Counted from the stretch's first letter, positions 48,085 through 56,799 are shown. The stretch is 64,000 nt of DNA from Nocardioides salarius (GCF_016907435.1 NZ_JAFBBZ010000001.1:3286001-3350000); one strand, 5' to 3'. The notes: generated by a model from the letters alone, not told the origin. Translations and numbers: made by a program.

Positions 48085-48837
48085 TCAGAGGAAGGCGTTG
48101 GGCTCGGGGGAGTCCTGCTGGGGGTACTCGGTCACGAACTCCTCGACCGCCGCGCCGCTGGGCTCGGAGCAGTACTGCCACACCCCGACCTGGTTGGCGG
48201 TGTCGGTCTCACCGGCGCCGCCGGCCGACCAGTGGGTCATCGCGACGTGCTGGCCGTCGGGGAAGGCGTCGCCGTCCTCGGAGGTCCAGGGCGCGGCGAT
48301 GAAGGCGTTGCGGCGGTTGGACTCGTCGGAGAACTTCTCGGCGATGCCGCGCACCTCGCCGAGCGCCTCGTCGTCGTCGGCGATCGTCTCGTCGTACCAG
48401 AGCACGGTGTAGCCGTGCTCCTGGTTGTGCACGAGGGCCTCGATCTCGGGACGGTCGTCGGCGGTGTAGAACTCGCGGGCCCCGGAGACGGGCGCGACGC
48501 CGGCGATGTTCCAGTGCGGGCCGAACGCCGGCGGCGAGGTGTCGTAGGTGACCTGCTGCTCCTGCGGGACGTGGGTGCCGCTGTCGGCCGCGGGCTCGGT
48601 GGTGACCTCGCCGCACACGTCGGCGGGGGCGCCGATCTCGTCGATGGCCAGCGAGCTGTACTGGCTGCTGGCGACCTCGTCGCTGATGATCCCGTAGAGC
48701 GGCACCGCGATGATGGCGGCGGCGATGACGCCGCAGACGGCGACGATCGCGTAGCCGCGGCGCTTGTCGGCGCCCTTCTGCTGCTTGCGGATCGCGTCGA
48801 TCTTGGCCTGGCGGTCGGACTTGGCGGGCTTGGCCAC
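48085..48837 (-). CDS. DUF3105 domain membrane-anchored protein
   Basis: A 250-residue protein with a basic cytoplasmic N-terminus (AKPAKSDRQAKIDAIRKQQKGADKRR), one helix (GYAIVAVCGVIAAAIIAVPLYGI) and an external DUF3105 domain: YDTSPPAFGPHWNIAGVAPVSGAREFY, ALVHNQEHGYTVLWYDE, NAFIAAPW and VAMTHWS. The conserved HNQEHG is the family hallmark. Function is unknown. GTG start at 48837. Confidence 0.85.
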   Translation of the reverse strand: MAKPAKSDRQAKIDAIRKQQKGADKRRGYAIVAVCGVIAAAIIAVPLYGIISDEVASSQYSSLAIDEIGAPADVCGEVTTEPAADSGTHVPQEQQVTYDTSPPAFGPHWNIAGVAPVSGAREFYTADDRPEIEALVHNQEHGYTVLWYDETIADDDEALGEVRGIAEKFSDESNRRNAFIAAPWTSEDGDAFPDGQHVAMTHWSAGGAGETDTANQVGVWQYCSEPSGAAVEEFVTEYPQQDSPEPNAFL

Positions 48838-48900
48838 GGTTCGGCTGTCCTCGGTGTCGGGGGCGGTCTCTCGGGTCGTTCCCGGGGGCTGGCGGGGATT

Positions 48901-49911
48901 CTACGGAGTGCGCGGTCGCAACTCGGCAGCGACGGCGGATCCCGCGTCGTCGGGGGCGTGCGCCGACCACCCGTGCGCGAACGCCAGGGGGGCCAGGAGC
49001 GCGGCCAGGCGAGGCCGGTCGGCAGGGGTCAGCCGGACCTCCAGCACGGTGGGGTCGCCCGCGGACGGGGTCGTCGTGGCGGTGCCGCCGCTGACGTGAT
49101 CGACGGCCGCGACGAGCTCTTCCGGTGGTGCCGGGGCCCCGAAGGGCGCCTGGTCTAGCGCCGCGCCGCGCAGCGCGCGCACGACGGCCTCGCGGGCGCC
49201 GTACCCGAAGAGGTCGCCGCCCTCGGGCCGCACCAGCGCGGTGGCGCCGGGGCCGGGGTCGTCGAGGGGGAGCACCAGGTCGGCGCGCCCGCGCAGCACC
49301 GCGAACGGCCGGCCGCCGAGCTTGCCCTGGGCCAGCTCCGCGGCGCCCGCGACCTCGTCGGCGACGGCGGGCGCGGTCACCGCCAGCTCGTTGCCGTGGG
49401 CGTCGACCCGGCCGGCGAAGCTCTCGGCCACGTCGAGCCCGGCGGCGCCGATCGCGATGTCGGTCTGCCCCTCGCGCCAGGCGCGACCTGCGGTGTCGGT
49501 GACGACCACGCCCACCACGTGCCCGCACAGCTCGTGCAGGCGTGCGCGCAGGCGGCGCGCGGAGGCGTCGGGATCGACCGGCAGCAGCACGATCGAGCCC
49601 AGCTCGACGTTGGAGGCGTCGATGCCGGCCGCGGCCATGGTCAGCCCGTGGTGGGTGCGCACGATCGTGGTCGGCCCGCGGCGCGCCACCACCCGGGCGG
49701 TCTCGTCGGCCAGCGCCCGGGCCCGGTCGCCCCGGCGCACCCGGCCCTCCGACTTGCTCACGACCTTGCTGGTGACCACCACGACGTCGCCGTCGACGAG
49801 GTCGTGGCCACCCGTGCCGTGGCCCAGCGCCCCGAGCAGCGCGGCGGCCAGGTCGGTGCCCTCCACGACCTCGGGCACGCCGTCGGGGGCGTGCACCGTC
49901 AGGGACGTCAT
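48901..49911 (-). CDS. fbiB: Coenzyme F420-0:L-glutamate ligase (CofE/FbiB N-terminal type)
   Basis: A 336-residue F420 biosynthesis enzyme adding glutamates to F420-0 with GTP. CofE motifs: DGDVVVVTSKVVSKSEGR, TIVRTHHGLTMAAAGIDASNV, LLPVDPDASARRLR, GVVVTDTAGRAWREGQTDIAIGAAGL. Mycobacterial FbiB (448 aa) adds a flavin reductase domain. Here the last about 85 residues are too short and lack that fold's pattern, so the dehydro-F420-0 reductase function must lie elsewhere. ATG overlaps the fbiA stop (ATGA). Confidence 0.92.
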   Translation of the reverse strand: MTSLTVHAPDGVPEVVEGTDLAAALLGALGHGTGGHDLVDGDVVVVTSKVVSKSEGRVRRGDRARALADETARVVARRGPTTIVRTHHGLTMAAAGIDASNVELGSIVLLPVDPDASARRLRARLHELCGHVVGVVVTDTAGRAWREGQTDIAIGAAGLDVAESFAGRVDAHGNELAVTAPAVADEVAGAAELAQGKLGGRPFAVLRGRADLVLPLDDPGPGATALVRPEGGDLFGYGAREAVVRALRGAALDQAPFGAPAPPEELVAAVDHVSGGTATTTPSAGDPTVLEVRLTPADRPRLAALLAPLAFAHGWSAHAPDDAGSAVAAELRPRTP

Positions 49912-50921
49912 CGGGTCGCGAGGTCGACCGCGGCGGCCACCATGGCCGCGGTGGCGTCGGGCGAGGTCATCATCAGCGGCACGGCGCCCGCGCGCAGGCC
50001 GGCCTCCTCGAGGGCCGCGACGTCGCCCGCGTCACCGGTGTCGACCAGCCAGCCGTCGAGCACCCCGCCCTGCGAGCGGGCCCCGTAGTGCAGCCCGACG
50101 CCGGCCGCGCTGACCTCGACCCCGATGGCGGTCAGCAGCTGGCGAGCCATGCCGCGCACGTGCTGGCCCCCGACGATCGGGGACAGGCCCACCACCGGCG
50201 CACCGGTGGCGACGAGGGCCTCGCGGACCCCGGGCACGCCCAGGATCGTGCCGACGGAGACCACGGGGTTCGACGGCGGCACCAGCACCAGGTCGGCCCC
50301 GGTGATCGCCTCGACCACGCCGGGCGCCGGCGTGGCCGCGTCGAGACCCACAACGACGACCGTCTCCGCGGGCACCTCGGCGCGCATCCGGATCCAGTAC
50401 TCCTGGAAGTGCACGACCCGGGTGCCGCTGGGGGAGTCGGCGTCGGCGACCGCGACGTGGGTCTCGACCCGGTCGTCGGTCATCGGCAGGAGGCGCAGGC
50501 GCTCGCCGTGCACCGGCTCGAGCCAGCGCCGGCACAGGGCGGCGGTGACCGCCGAGAGCGGGTAGCCCGCCTCGAGCATCTGGGTGCGCACCAGGTGGGT
50601 CGCCACGTCGCGGTCGCCGAGGCCGAACCAGGTCGGCTCGACGCCGTACGCCGCCAGCTCCTCGCGCACGCTCCACGTCTCGTCGCGCCGGCCCCAGCCG
50701 CGCTCGGGGTCGATCCCGTCGCCGAGGGTGTACATCACCGTGTCGAGGTCGGGGCAGACCTTGAGCCCGTGCACCCACAGGTCGTCGGCGGTGTTGGTGA
50801 CGACCGTGACGACCGCGTCGGGGGCCACGCCGGGCAGGGCGCCGGTGTCGATGGCGTGCAGCAGGCCCTGCAGGAAGCGGGCGCCGCCGATGCCCCCGGA
50901 GAGGACGGTGAGGGAACGCAT
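49908..50921 (-). CDS. fbiA: 2-phospho-L-lactate transferase-type F420 synthesis enzyme (CofD)
   Basis: A 337-residue enzyme that joins the phospho-lactyl/enolpyruvyl moiety to Fo. It shows TVLSGGIGGARFLQGLLH at the N-terminus, VVTNTADDLWVHGLKVCPDLDTVMYTL (metal and Fo site), GDRDVATHLVRTQML and VLVPPSNPVVSVGTILGVPGVREAL. It is first in the fbiA-fbiB operon, divergent from whiB with 168 bp between, the same neighbours as Rv3260c-Rv3262. Confidence 0.95.
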   Translation of the reverse strand: MRSLTVLSGGIGGARFLQGLLHAIDTGALPGVAPDAVVTVVTNTADDLWVHGLKVCPDLDTVMYTLGDGIDPERGWGRRDETWSVREELAAYGVEPTWFGLGDRDVATHLVRTQMLEAGYPLSAVTAALCRRWLEPVHGERLRLLPMTDDRVETHVAVADADSPSGTRVVHFQEYWIRMRAEVPAETVVVVGLDAATPAPGVVEAITGADLVLVPPSNPVVSVGTILGVPGVREALVATGAPVVGLSPIVGGQHVRGMARQLLTAIGVEVSAAGVGLHYGARSQGGVLDGWLVDTGDAGDVAALEEAGLRAGAVPLMMTSPDATAAMVAAAVDLATR

Positions 50922-51011
50922 GGGGCTACTGTGCCGCAGCGACCGGCGCCGCCGGTCCGCAGACCCCCGGTCGCGGGGTTTGGACCCGGTGGGGTAATAC
51001 CAGACTTTCGC

Positions 51012-51041
51012 TTGACTTCCGGTGTACGACAGGCATGTAAT
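51012..51041 (+). promoter_or_regulatory. whiB promoter (-35/-10)
   Basis: TTGACT (51012-51017) and TGTAAT (51036-51041) are separated by 18 bp, giving a leader of about 40 nt that ends in GAAAGG before the GTG. This is a classical leadered promoter, in contrast to most genes of the window. Confidence 0.6.
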
Positions 51042-51089
51042 TCCCACAGTGTTCTTCGGGATTTCCACTGGGTCGAAAGGGCGTACGCC

Positions 51090-51344
51090 GTGAGAGAGCT
51101 GTTTCTCCTCGAATCGGACGCCACCGAGGCGGGCTGGCAGGATCGCGCCCTGTGCGCACAGACCGACCCCGAGGCGTTCTTCCCTGAAAAGGGTGGTTCC
51201 ACCAGGGAGGCCAAGAAGGTCTGCCTGACCTGCGAGGTGCGTGACGAGTGCCTCGAGTCCGCGCTGATGAACGACGAGCGCTTCGGCATCTGGGGCGGCC
51301 TCTCCGAGCGGGAGCGTCGCAAGCTGAAGAAGCGCGCAGTCTGA
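51090..51344 (+). CDS. whiB: WhiB-family iron-sulphur transcription factor (WhiB2/WhmD type)
   Basis: An 84-residue regulator binding a 4Fe-4S cluster through C22, C45, C48 and C54 (CxxC in VCLTCEVRDEC), with the GIWGG turn and the basic C-terminal RERRKLKKRAV for DNA or sigma contact. Position beside fbiA matches mycobacterial WhiB2, needed for septation. GTG 51090 has AAAGG about 9 nt upstream. Confidence 0.95.
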   Translation: MRELFLLESDATEAGWQDRALCAQTDPEAFFPEKGGSTREAKKVCLTCEVRDECLESALMNDERFGIWGGLSERERRKLKKRAV

Positions 51345-51397
51345 GGGTGCTCCGCGCACCCTGGTGAGGGTCAGCCCCGGTCGTCAGCGACCGGGGC
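51344..51397 (+). terminator. Tandem hairpin terminators after whiB
   Basis: AGGGTGC/GCACCCT (51344-51350 and 51356-51362) starts at the stop codon's last base. A second, stronger hairpin, GCCCCGGTCG-TCAG-CGACCGGGGC (51374-51397), follows with CCCCTTGCATTTC after it. Confidence 0.75.
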
Positions 51398-51445
51398 CCC
51401 TTGCATTTCGGGGCCCGTGCCCGTGGGCACGTACGCTTGCCGATC

Positions 51446-54310
51446 GTGTCCGGGTCGGGTCGGGGGGCGGTGGCCGCCCTCGTGGTCAGTCACGACGGTG
51501 CGCGCTGGCTGCCCGTCGTGATCGATGCGCTGCGCTCGCAGACCCGGGCCCCCGACCGGGTCGTGGCCGTCGACACCGGCAGCCGCGACGACAGCGCCGA
51601 CCTGCTCGAGGCCGCCTTCGGCCCGGTCGTGCCGGCCCCGGCGAGCACCGGCTACCCCGAGGCGGTGCGCCGCGGCGTGGCCGAGCTCGGGCCCGAGGTC
51701 GAGTGGCTCTGGCTGCTGCACGACGACTCCACGCCCGACGCGTCCGCGCTCGAGGCGCTGCTCGCCGCCGCCGACGAGCACCCCGAGGCCGACATCCTGG
51801 GGCCCAAGCTGCGCGAGTGGCCCTCGCTGCGTCGCCTCCTCGAGGTCGGGGTGACCATCTCGGGCACCGGGCGCCGCGAGACCGGGCTCGAGCGCGGCGA
51901 GTACGACCAGGGCCAGCACGACGAGGTGCGGCGGGTCCTCGCGGTCAACACCGCCGGGATGCTCGTGCGCCGCCAGGTCCTGGAGGACCTGGGCGGCCTC
52001 GACGACCACCTGCCCGTCTTCGGCAACGACATCGACCTCGGCTGGCGCGCCGCCGCCGCCGGGCACACCACGCTGGTCGTGCCCCAGGCCGTGGTCTTCC
52101 ACGCCGAGGCCGCCCACCGGGGTCTGCGCCGCACCGCCCTGACCGGGCGGCACACGCACTTCCAGGAGCGGCGAGCAGCGCTGTTCACGCTGCTGGTCAA
52201 CGCGCGACCGCGCGCCCTGCCGCTGCAGGTCGTGCGCCTGGTGCTCGGCACGGTGCTGCGGGTGCTGGGCTTCCTGCTCGTCCGCTCGGTCGGGGAGGCC
52301 CTCGACGAGCTCGCCGCGCTGCTCTCGCTGGCCGGCTCGGCCGGCGACGTCCGCCGTGCCCGCCGCGAGCGCCGGGGCCGGGCCACCGCGCCGCCGCAGG
52401 AGGTGCGGCGGCTGCTGGCCCCGCCCTGGCTGCCCTACCGCCACGGTCTCGACGCGGTCAGCGACCTGGCCTCCGCGCTCACCGACCAGGCGAGCGACGT
52501 CGCCGAGCGGCGCCGGGCCGCGGCCGCCGAGCGCGACCCGGCGGCGTACGCCGCCCAGGCCGGCGCGCGCCGGGCGGTCGCCGAGGACGCCGAGGACGAG
52601 GACGTCCCCGAGGACACCTCGTTCGTGGCCCGGTTCCTGAGCGACCCGGTGGCGGTGGTGCTCTCCCTGGGCGTGCTGGCCCTCCTGGTGGCCACCCGGG
52701 CCGGCTTCGGCCAGGCCGTCGGCGGCGCCCTGGCGCCCGTGCCGGACACCGCCGGGGCGTGGTGGGGGCTGCTGCTGGAGACCTGGCACGCGCTGGGGCA
52801 GGGCACCGCCGTGCCGGCCCCGGCCTACCTGCTGCCCCTCGCGCTGCTCGCGACGCTGCTGGGCGGCAGCCCTGCCGCCGCGGTCTCGGCGGTGCTGCTG
52901 GCGGCACCCCTGGCCCTGTGGGGCGCCTGGCGCCTGCTGCGGGTGGCCGGCCGGCTAGTCTCCGTGCGGGGCGCCCCGAGGTGGCTGCTGGTCTGGGGCT
53001 CGGCGACCTACGCGCTGGTGCCGCTGACCAGCGGTGCGTGGGGCGAGGGACGGCTGGGGCCGGTCGTGAGCGTCGCGCTGCTGCCGTGGGCGGCGCACGC
53101 CGCGCTCGGCTTCGCCGACCCGTCGGCCGACCGCCGCTGGCGGGCCGCGTGGCGGCTGGGGCTGCTGCTCGCCCTGCTCACCGCCTTCACGCCCACCGCC
53201 TGGCTGGTCGCGGCGCTGCTCACGGGCGTCGTCGTGACGGTGGTGGTCCTCGTGCTCCCCGGCGCCGCGCGCGACCGGTCGACCTGGCTGCCGCCCCTCA
53301 CCGCCCTCCTGGTGCCGCTCGCGCTGCTCGCTCCGTGGTGGGTGGGCTCGCTGCGCCGCGGCGCCGCCGAGGCGCTGCTGCTCGACCCCGGCCGCCTGCC
53401 CGCGGCCGAGCCCAGTGGCCTCCAGCTGCTCGCGGGCCGCCTCACCGACACGGGCGCGCCGTGGTGGCTCGGCCTGGTGCTCGTCGTCCTCGCGCTGCTG
53501 GCGCTGGTGCCGCGCCCCACCCGGGCGGCCGTGCTCCTGGTGTGGGTGGTGGCCCTGGTGGCCGTGCTGGTGGCCCTCGCGCTCTCCGTGGTGCGCCTCG
53601 AGCTCGTCGTCGGCACCGCCGCGCCGGGCGTGGCCGCGCCGCTCGCGGTGCTGGCCGGGGCCCTGGTGACCGCCGTGGTGCTCGGCGGCGTCGGTGCGCG
53701 CGAGACTGCCGCCCGGCCGCTGCTGGTGGGCCTGGGCCTCGTCGCCGCCGTGGTGCCGGCCCTCGGCCTGGCCTGGGCGGTCGTGGCCGACGGCCGGCTC
53801 GGCGACGAGCCCGCCTCCGACGTCCCCGCCTACATGGTCCAGCGCTCCGAGCTGGGCCCCGAGCACGGCATCCTGGTGCTGCGCGGCGACGTCGCCGGCG
53901 GCCTCGAGCACACCGTGCGCCGTGGCGACGGCACCACGCTCGGCGAGGACGAGGTGCTCGCGCTGAGCGGCGAGGACGCCGACCTCACCGCCACGGTGCG
54001 CGAGCTCGTCTCGGCCCCCACCAGCGACACCGTCGCGCGCCTCGGCGACCTCGGCATCGAGCACGTCGTGCTGCCGGCTCCCGCCGACGGCGACGTGGCG
54101 GCCGGCCTCGACGCCGCCGGCGGCCTGGTGCAGGCCAGCGCAGCCGACCCCGGCACCCGGGCGTGGCAGGTCGACGAGCCCCTGTCGACGCGGGCGCTCG
54201 AGACCGGCACCTCCCCGCTGCACGTCGTGCTGCTCGTGGTGCAGGGCGTCACGCTCGTGGTGGTCCTGGTCCTCTGCGCCCCCACCCGCGAGCGCAGGAG
54301 GCGCCGATGA
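51446..54310 (+). CDS. Large membrane glycosyltransferase: GT2 domain fused to a polytopic membrane region
   Basis: A 954-residue protein. The N-terminal GT2 domain (about 1-260) shows AALVVSHDGARWLPVVIDALRSQ, LWLLHDDSTPDASAL (DxD), TAGMLVRRQVLEDLGGLDD and FGNDIDLGWRAAAAGH. A charged cytoplasmic region (about 300-400) leads to about twelve helices and a C-terminal soluble stretch (about 790-930) before a last helix. This actinobacterial family lies next to whiB2 and the mannose genes. The acceptor is unknown. TACGCT at 51432-51437 is 8 nt before GTG 51446. It is coupled to the DUF5719 gene (ATGA). Confidence 0.88.
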   Translation: MSGSGRGAVAALVVSHDGARWLPVVIDALRSQTRAPDRVVAVDTGSRDDSADLLEAAFGPVVPAPASTGYPEAVRRGVAELGPEVEWLWLLHDDSTPDASALEALLAAADEHPEADILGPKLREWPSLRRLLEVGVTISGTGRRETGLERGEYDQGQHDEVRRVLAVNTAGMLVRRQVLEDLGGLDDHLPVFGNDIDLGWRAAAAGHTTLVVPQAVVFHAEAAHRGLRRTALTGRHTHFQERRAALFTLLVNARPRALPLQVVRLVLGTVLRVLGFLLVRSVGEALDELAALLSLAGSAGDVRRARRERRGRATAPPQEVRRLLAPPWLPYRHGLDAVSDLASALTDQASDVAERRRAAAAERDPAAYAAQAGARRAVAEDAEDEDVPEDTSFVARFLSDPVAVVLSLGVLALLVATRAGFGQAVGGALAPVPDTAGAWWGLLLETWHALGQGTAVPAPAYLLPLALLATLLGGSPAAAVSAVLLAAPLALWGAWRLLRVAGRLVSVRGAPRWLLVWGSATYALVPLTSGAWGEGRLGPVVSVALLPWAAHAALGFADPSADRRWRAAWRLGLLLALLTAFTPTAWLVAALLTGVVVTVVVLVLPGAARDRSTWLPPLTALLVPLALLAPWWVGSLRRGAAEALLLDPGRLPAAEPSGLQLLAGRLTDTGAPWWLGLVLVVLALLALVPRPTRAAVLLVWVVALVAVLVALALSVVRLELVVGTAAPGVAAPLAVLAGALVTAVVLGGVGARETAARPLLVGLGLVAAVVPALGLAWAVVADGRLGDEPASDVPAYMVQRSELGPEHGILVLRGDVAGGLEHTVRRGDGTTLGEDEVLALSGEDADLTATVRELVSAPTSDTVARLGDLGIEHVVLPAPADGDVAAGLDAAGGLVQASAADPGTRAWQVDEPLSTRALETGTSPLHVVLLVVQGVTLVVVLVLCAPTRERRRRR

Positions 54311-55701
54311 GCCCCGTGACCCCCGGCCGGAGGGCCGGCACCGGCGCCGCACGCCGGCTGGACCGCGTGCTGGTGGCGGCGGTGGTCGTGCCCGCGCTGG
54401 CCGTGGGCGGGGCCCTGCTGGCCGACAGCGCGGTCGCGCCGCGCCCGGCCGACCAGCCGCCGCGCGAGGCCGACCTCGACCGGGCCACCCTGGTCTGCCC
54501 GACGGCGACCAGCGACGGCCGCGTCGTCGTGGCCAGCGGCACCGGGGCCCGTGGCGAGGTGGGGATCGGCGCCGAGGGCGACGACCTGCGCCTCGACCGG
54601 CGTGCCGCCGGGGTCGCGGACACCGACGACGTCGCCGTGGTCACCGGCACCGGCGCGCTGGCCCCCGGGCTGGTGGCGCTGCGCACCGCCGGGCCGGGTC
54701 TGCGTGCGGTGGCCTGCCCGGCCACCCGCTCCGACCAGTGGTTCACCGGTGTGGGGGCCGGCGCCGAGCACACCTCGGTCCTCGAGCTGACCAACCCCGA
54801 CGCCGGGCCGGCGACCGTCGACGTCGAGGTGCACGGCCAGTCCGGGCCCGTGGAGGCCGACGGGCTGCGCGGCGTCGCGGTGCCCGGGCGGGGCACCGTG
54901 CGGCTGCGCCTGGGGGCCGAGGTCCCCCAGCGCGAGGAGCTGGCGATCCGGGTGAGCACCGAGCGGGGACGCGTCGCGGCCGTGGTCGTCGACGCGTTCG
55001 TGCCCATCGGCCGCGGCGTGCCCACCAAGGAGTACCTGCCCGGCCAGGAGGAGCCCGGGCTGTCCAACGTGCTGCTGGGGCTGCCCGACGGCGGTCCCCA
55101 GGACGGTGACGAGCGCTCGGTGGTGCTGGCCAACGGCGGCGACGACGTCGCCCGGGTGCGCCTCGAGGTGATCACCGCCGGCTCCGTCTTCGCGCCGGCC
55201 GAGCTCGAGGAGGTCACCGTCGACCCGGGCAGCGTCGAGCGGATCCCCGTCGAGGGCCTGCTGGGCTCCGACGCGGCCGAGGGCGCCCTGGGCCTGCGCG
55301 TGGTCAGCAGCCGGCCCGTGACCGCGACCTTCCGTGCCCGCAGCGGCGCCGACCTGCTCCAGTCGGTGCCCGGCGGCCGTGTCGAGGGCACCACTCTGCT
55401 GCCGGTGCCCGCCGGGGCCAAGACGCTCCTGCTCGCCGACGCCGACGGCGTCGGGACGGTGCGCGTCGAGGCCCGCGACGCCGACGGCGAGCGGCTGCGG
55501 CGGCGCCGCTACGAGCTCGCGCCGGAGGTGGGGCTGTCGGTGCCGCTGCCCGACGGCGCCGCGCTGGTCGAGGTGCGCACCGACGGCCTCGACCTCGTCG
55601 GCTCCGTGCTGGTCGAGACCGGGTCCGGCGCGGCGGTGCTGCCGCTGCGACCGCTGGTGCTGACCGACCTGGTGCCCGCCGTGCGGCCCGGCCTGCCCTA
55701 G
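54307..55701 (+). CDS. DUF5719 family secreted/anchored protein
   Basis: A 464-residue protein with one N-terminal helix (VLVAAVVVPALAVGGALLADS) and an external beta-rich region of repeated Ig-like modules (TSVLELTNPDAGPATVDVEVHG; RSVVLANGGDDVARVRLEVITAG; RVEGTTLLPVPAGAKTLLLADADG). It always seems to accompany the giant GT2, so it probably works with it outside the membrane (inference). Its TAG stop lies inside the 6-bp target duplication of the IS481 element that follows. Confidence 0.85.
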   Translation: MSPVTPGRRAGTGAARRLDRVLVAAVVVPALAVGGALLADSAVAPRPADQPPREADLDRATLVCPTATSDGRVVVASGTGARGEVGIGAEGDDLRLDRRAAGVADTDDVAVVTGTGALAPGLVALRTAGPGLRAVACPATRSDQWFTGVGAGAEHTSVLELTNPDAGPATVDVEVHGQSGPVEADGLRGVAVPGRGTVRLRLGAEVPQREELAIRVSTERGRVAAVVVDAFVPIGRGVPTKEYLPGQEEPGLSNVLLGLPDGGPQDGDERSVVLANGGDDVARVRLEVITAGSVFAPAELEEVTVDPGSVERIPVEGLLGSDAAEGALGLRVVSSRPVTATFRARSGADLLQSVPGGRVEGTTLLPVPAGAKTLLLADADGVGTVRVEARDADGERLRRRRYELAPEVGLSVPLPDGAALVEVRTDGLDLVGSVLVETGSGAAVLPLRPLVLTDLVPAVRPGLP

Positions 55702-55702
55702 T
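55697..55702. repeat. Left target-site duplication CCTAGT
   Basis: This direct repeat is identical to 56794-56799 and abuts the IS end TGTTCT. It contains the stop codons of the DUF5719 gene (plus strand) and of the transposase (minus strand). Confidence 0.75.
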
Positions 55703-56687
55703 TGTTCTCCCCACGGAGGTTGGGTACGCGGTCTGCGGGGGTCTTGCCGGCCAGTGAGGTGTGGCCTCGGTGGTGATTGTAGGTGTGGAGGAAGCCGGGG
55801 AAGGCTGCGGCGCGTTCTGACTCGGACAGGTAGGGCTGGGCGTAGGCCCATTCTTCGAGCATGGTGCGGTTGAACCGTTCGACTTTGCCGTTGGTCTGTG
55901 GCCGGTAGGGGCGGGTCCGCTTGTGGGTGATCGCGGCGTCGGTGAGGGTCGTGGCGAAGACCTGTGAGCGGTAGCAGGATCCGTTGTCGGTCAGCACGCG
56001 AGTGATGGTGATGCCGGCTGACTCGAAGTAGGCCTGGGCGCGGTTCCAGAACGCGACAGCGGTCTCCTTCTTCTCATCGCTGAGCAGCTCGCTGTAGGCC
56101 AGGCGTGAGTGGTCGTCGACAGCGTTGTGGATGTACCAGTAGCCATGCTTGATCGAGCGGCGGTTCTTCTTGCCCTGTTGGCGGCCGTGGATGCGGTGAC
56201 CGCCGCCGTCGGGGATCCGGCCGAGCTTCTTGATGTCGACGTGGACCAGGTCGCCGGGGGCGTCGTGCTCGTAGCGGCGCACGACGCGCCGGCTGCCCTG
56301 GGGGCCACGCACGCGTACCCCGGTGGCGGGGTCGGTCCAGGCCAGCGGCGGGCAGCCGTAACGGCGCAGGATCTTGTGCGCCGTGGAGGGCTGCAGCCCG
56401 AGGCGGTAGGCGATGCGTGCTGGGCCCCATCGCCGTGAGACCCGCAGCCCCAGGACCCGTCGCTCGGTCTTGGTGGGTGTGCGGTGAGGACACGAGCGCG
56501 GCCGTGAGGAGCGATCGGCCATGCCTGCTGGCCCGTGCTCACGGTAACGATCGGCCCAGCGCCGCGCGGTGGTGACCGAGACGTTGAACCGCTCAGCAGC
56601 GCGTCGCAGCGGCCAGTGTTGGTCGACCACACAGCGCGCGATACGCAGACGACCGGTTTCGGACAGGGGTGACATAGCGTGGGTCAC
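55698..56687 (-). CDS. IS481-family transposase (DDE integrase)
   Basis: A 329-residue transposase with N-terminal HTH (CVVDQHWPLRRAAERFNVSVTTARRWADRY; second helix set near WGPARIAYRLGL) and an rve catalytic core with D151 (VHVDIKKLG), D234 (LTDNGSCY) and E270 (TNGKVERFNRT), the D-D(35)E spacing. All are intact. GTG 56687 has AAGAGG just upstream; ATG 56675 is possible. The stop codon and last two codons extend into the flanking duplication, so the coding frame is completed by host DNA. Confidence 0.93.
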   Translation of the reverse strand: MTHAMSPLSETGRLRIARCVVDQHWPLRRAAERFNVSVTTARRWADRYREHGPAGMADRSSRPRSCPHRTPTKTERRVLGLRVSRRWGPARIAYRLGLQPSTAHKILRRYGCPPLAWTDPATGVRVRGPQGSRRVVRRYEHDAPGDLVHVDIKKLGRIPDGGGHRIHGRQQGKKNRRSIKHGYWYIHNAVDDHSRLAYSELLSDEKKETAVAFWNRAQAYFESAGITITRVLTDNGSCYRSQVFATTLTDAAITHKRTRPYRPQTNGKVERFNRTMLEEWAYAQPYLSESERAAAFPGFLHTYNHHRGHTSLAGKTPADRVPNLRGENN

Positions 56688-56793
56688 GAAGGCCTCTTGG
56701 TGAGTGGTGGTTGCTGTGGTAGCTCCACACCTCACCGGAGGCCTTCACCCATGTCCGGACGCCGCGCCGTTCCTAACCTCCGTGGTCAGTACA
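55703..56793 (-). mobile_element. IS481-family insertion sequence, about 1091 bp, apparently intact
   Basis: The left end TGTTCTCCCCACGGAGGTTG (55703 on) and the complement of the right end TGTACTGACCACGGAGGTTA (from 56793 inward) form imperfect terminal inverted repeats of about 26 bp beginning TGT, as in IS481 relatives. The 6-bp direct repeats CCTAGT flank it. It holds one full transposase gene. GC is slightly lower than that of its neighbours. Confidence 0.88.
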
Positions 56794-56799
56794 CCTAGT
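56794..56799. repeat. Right target-site duplication CCTAGT
   Basis: This second copy of the duplicated target contains the TAG stop (minus strand, 56797-56795) of the zincin-like gene. Confidence 0.75.

Noticed and set aside
55703..56793. IS ends placed at CTAG rather than TGT
   Set aside because: CTAG also matches as an inverted repeat because it is palindromic, but the 6-bp CCTAGT match is exact as a direct repeat and the TGT...ACA ends are usual for IS481. The alternative is not fully excluded.
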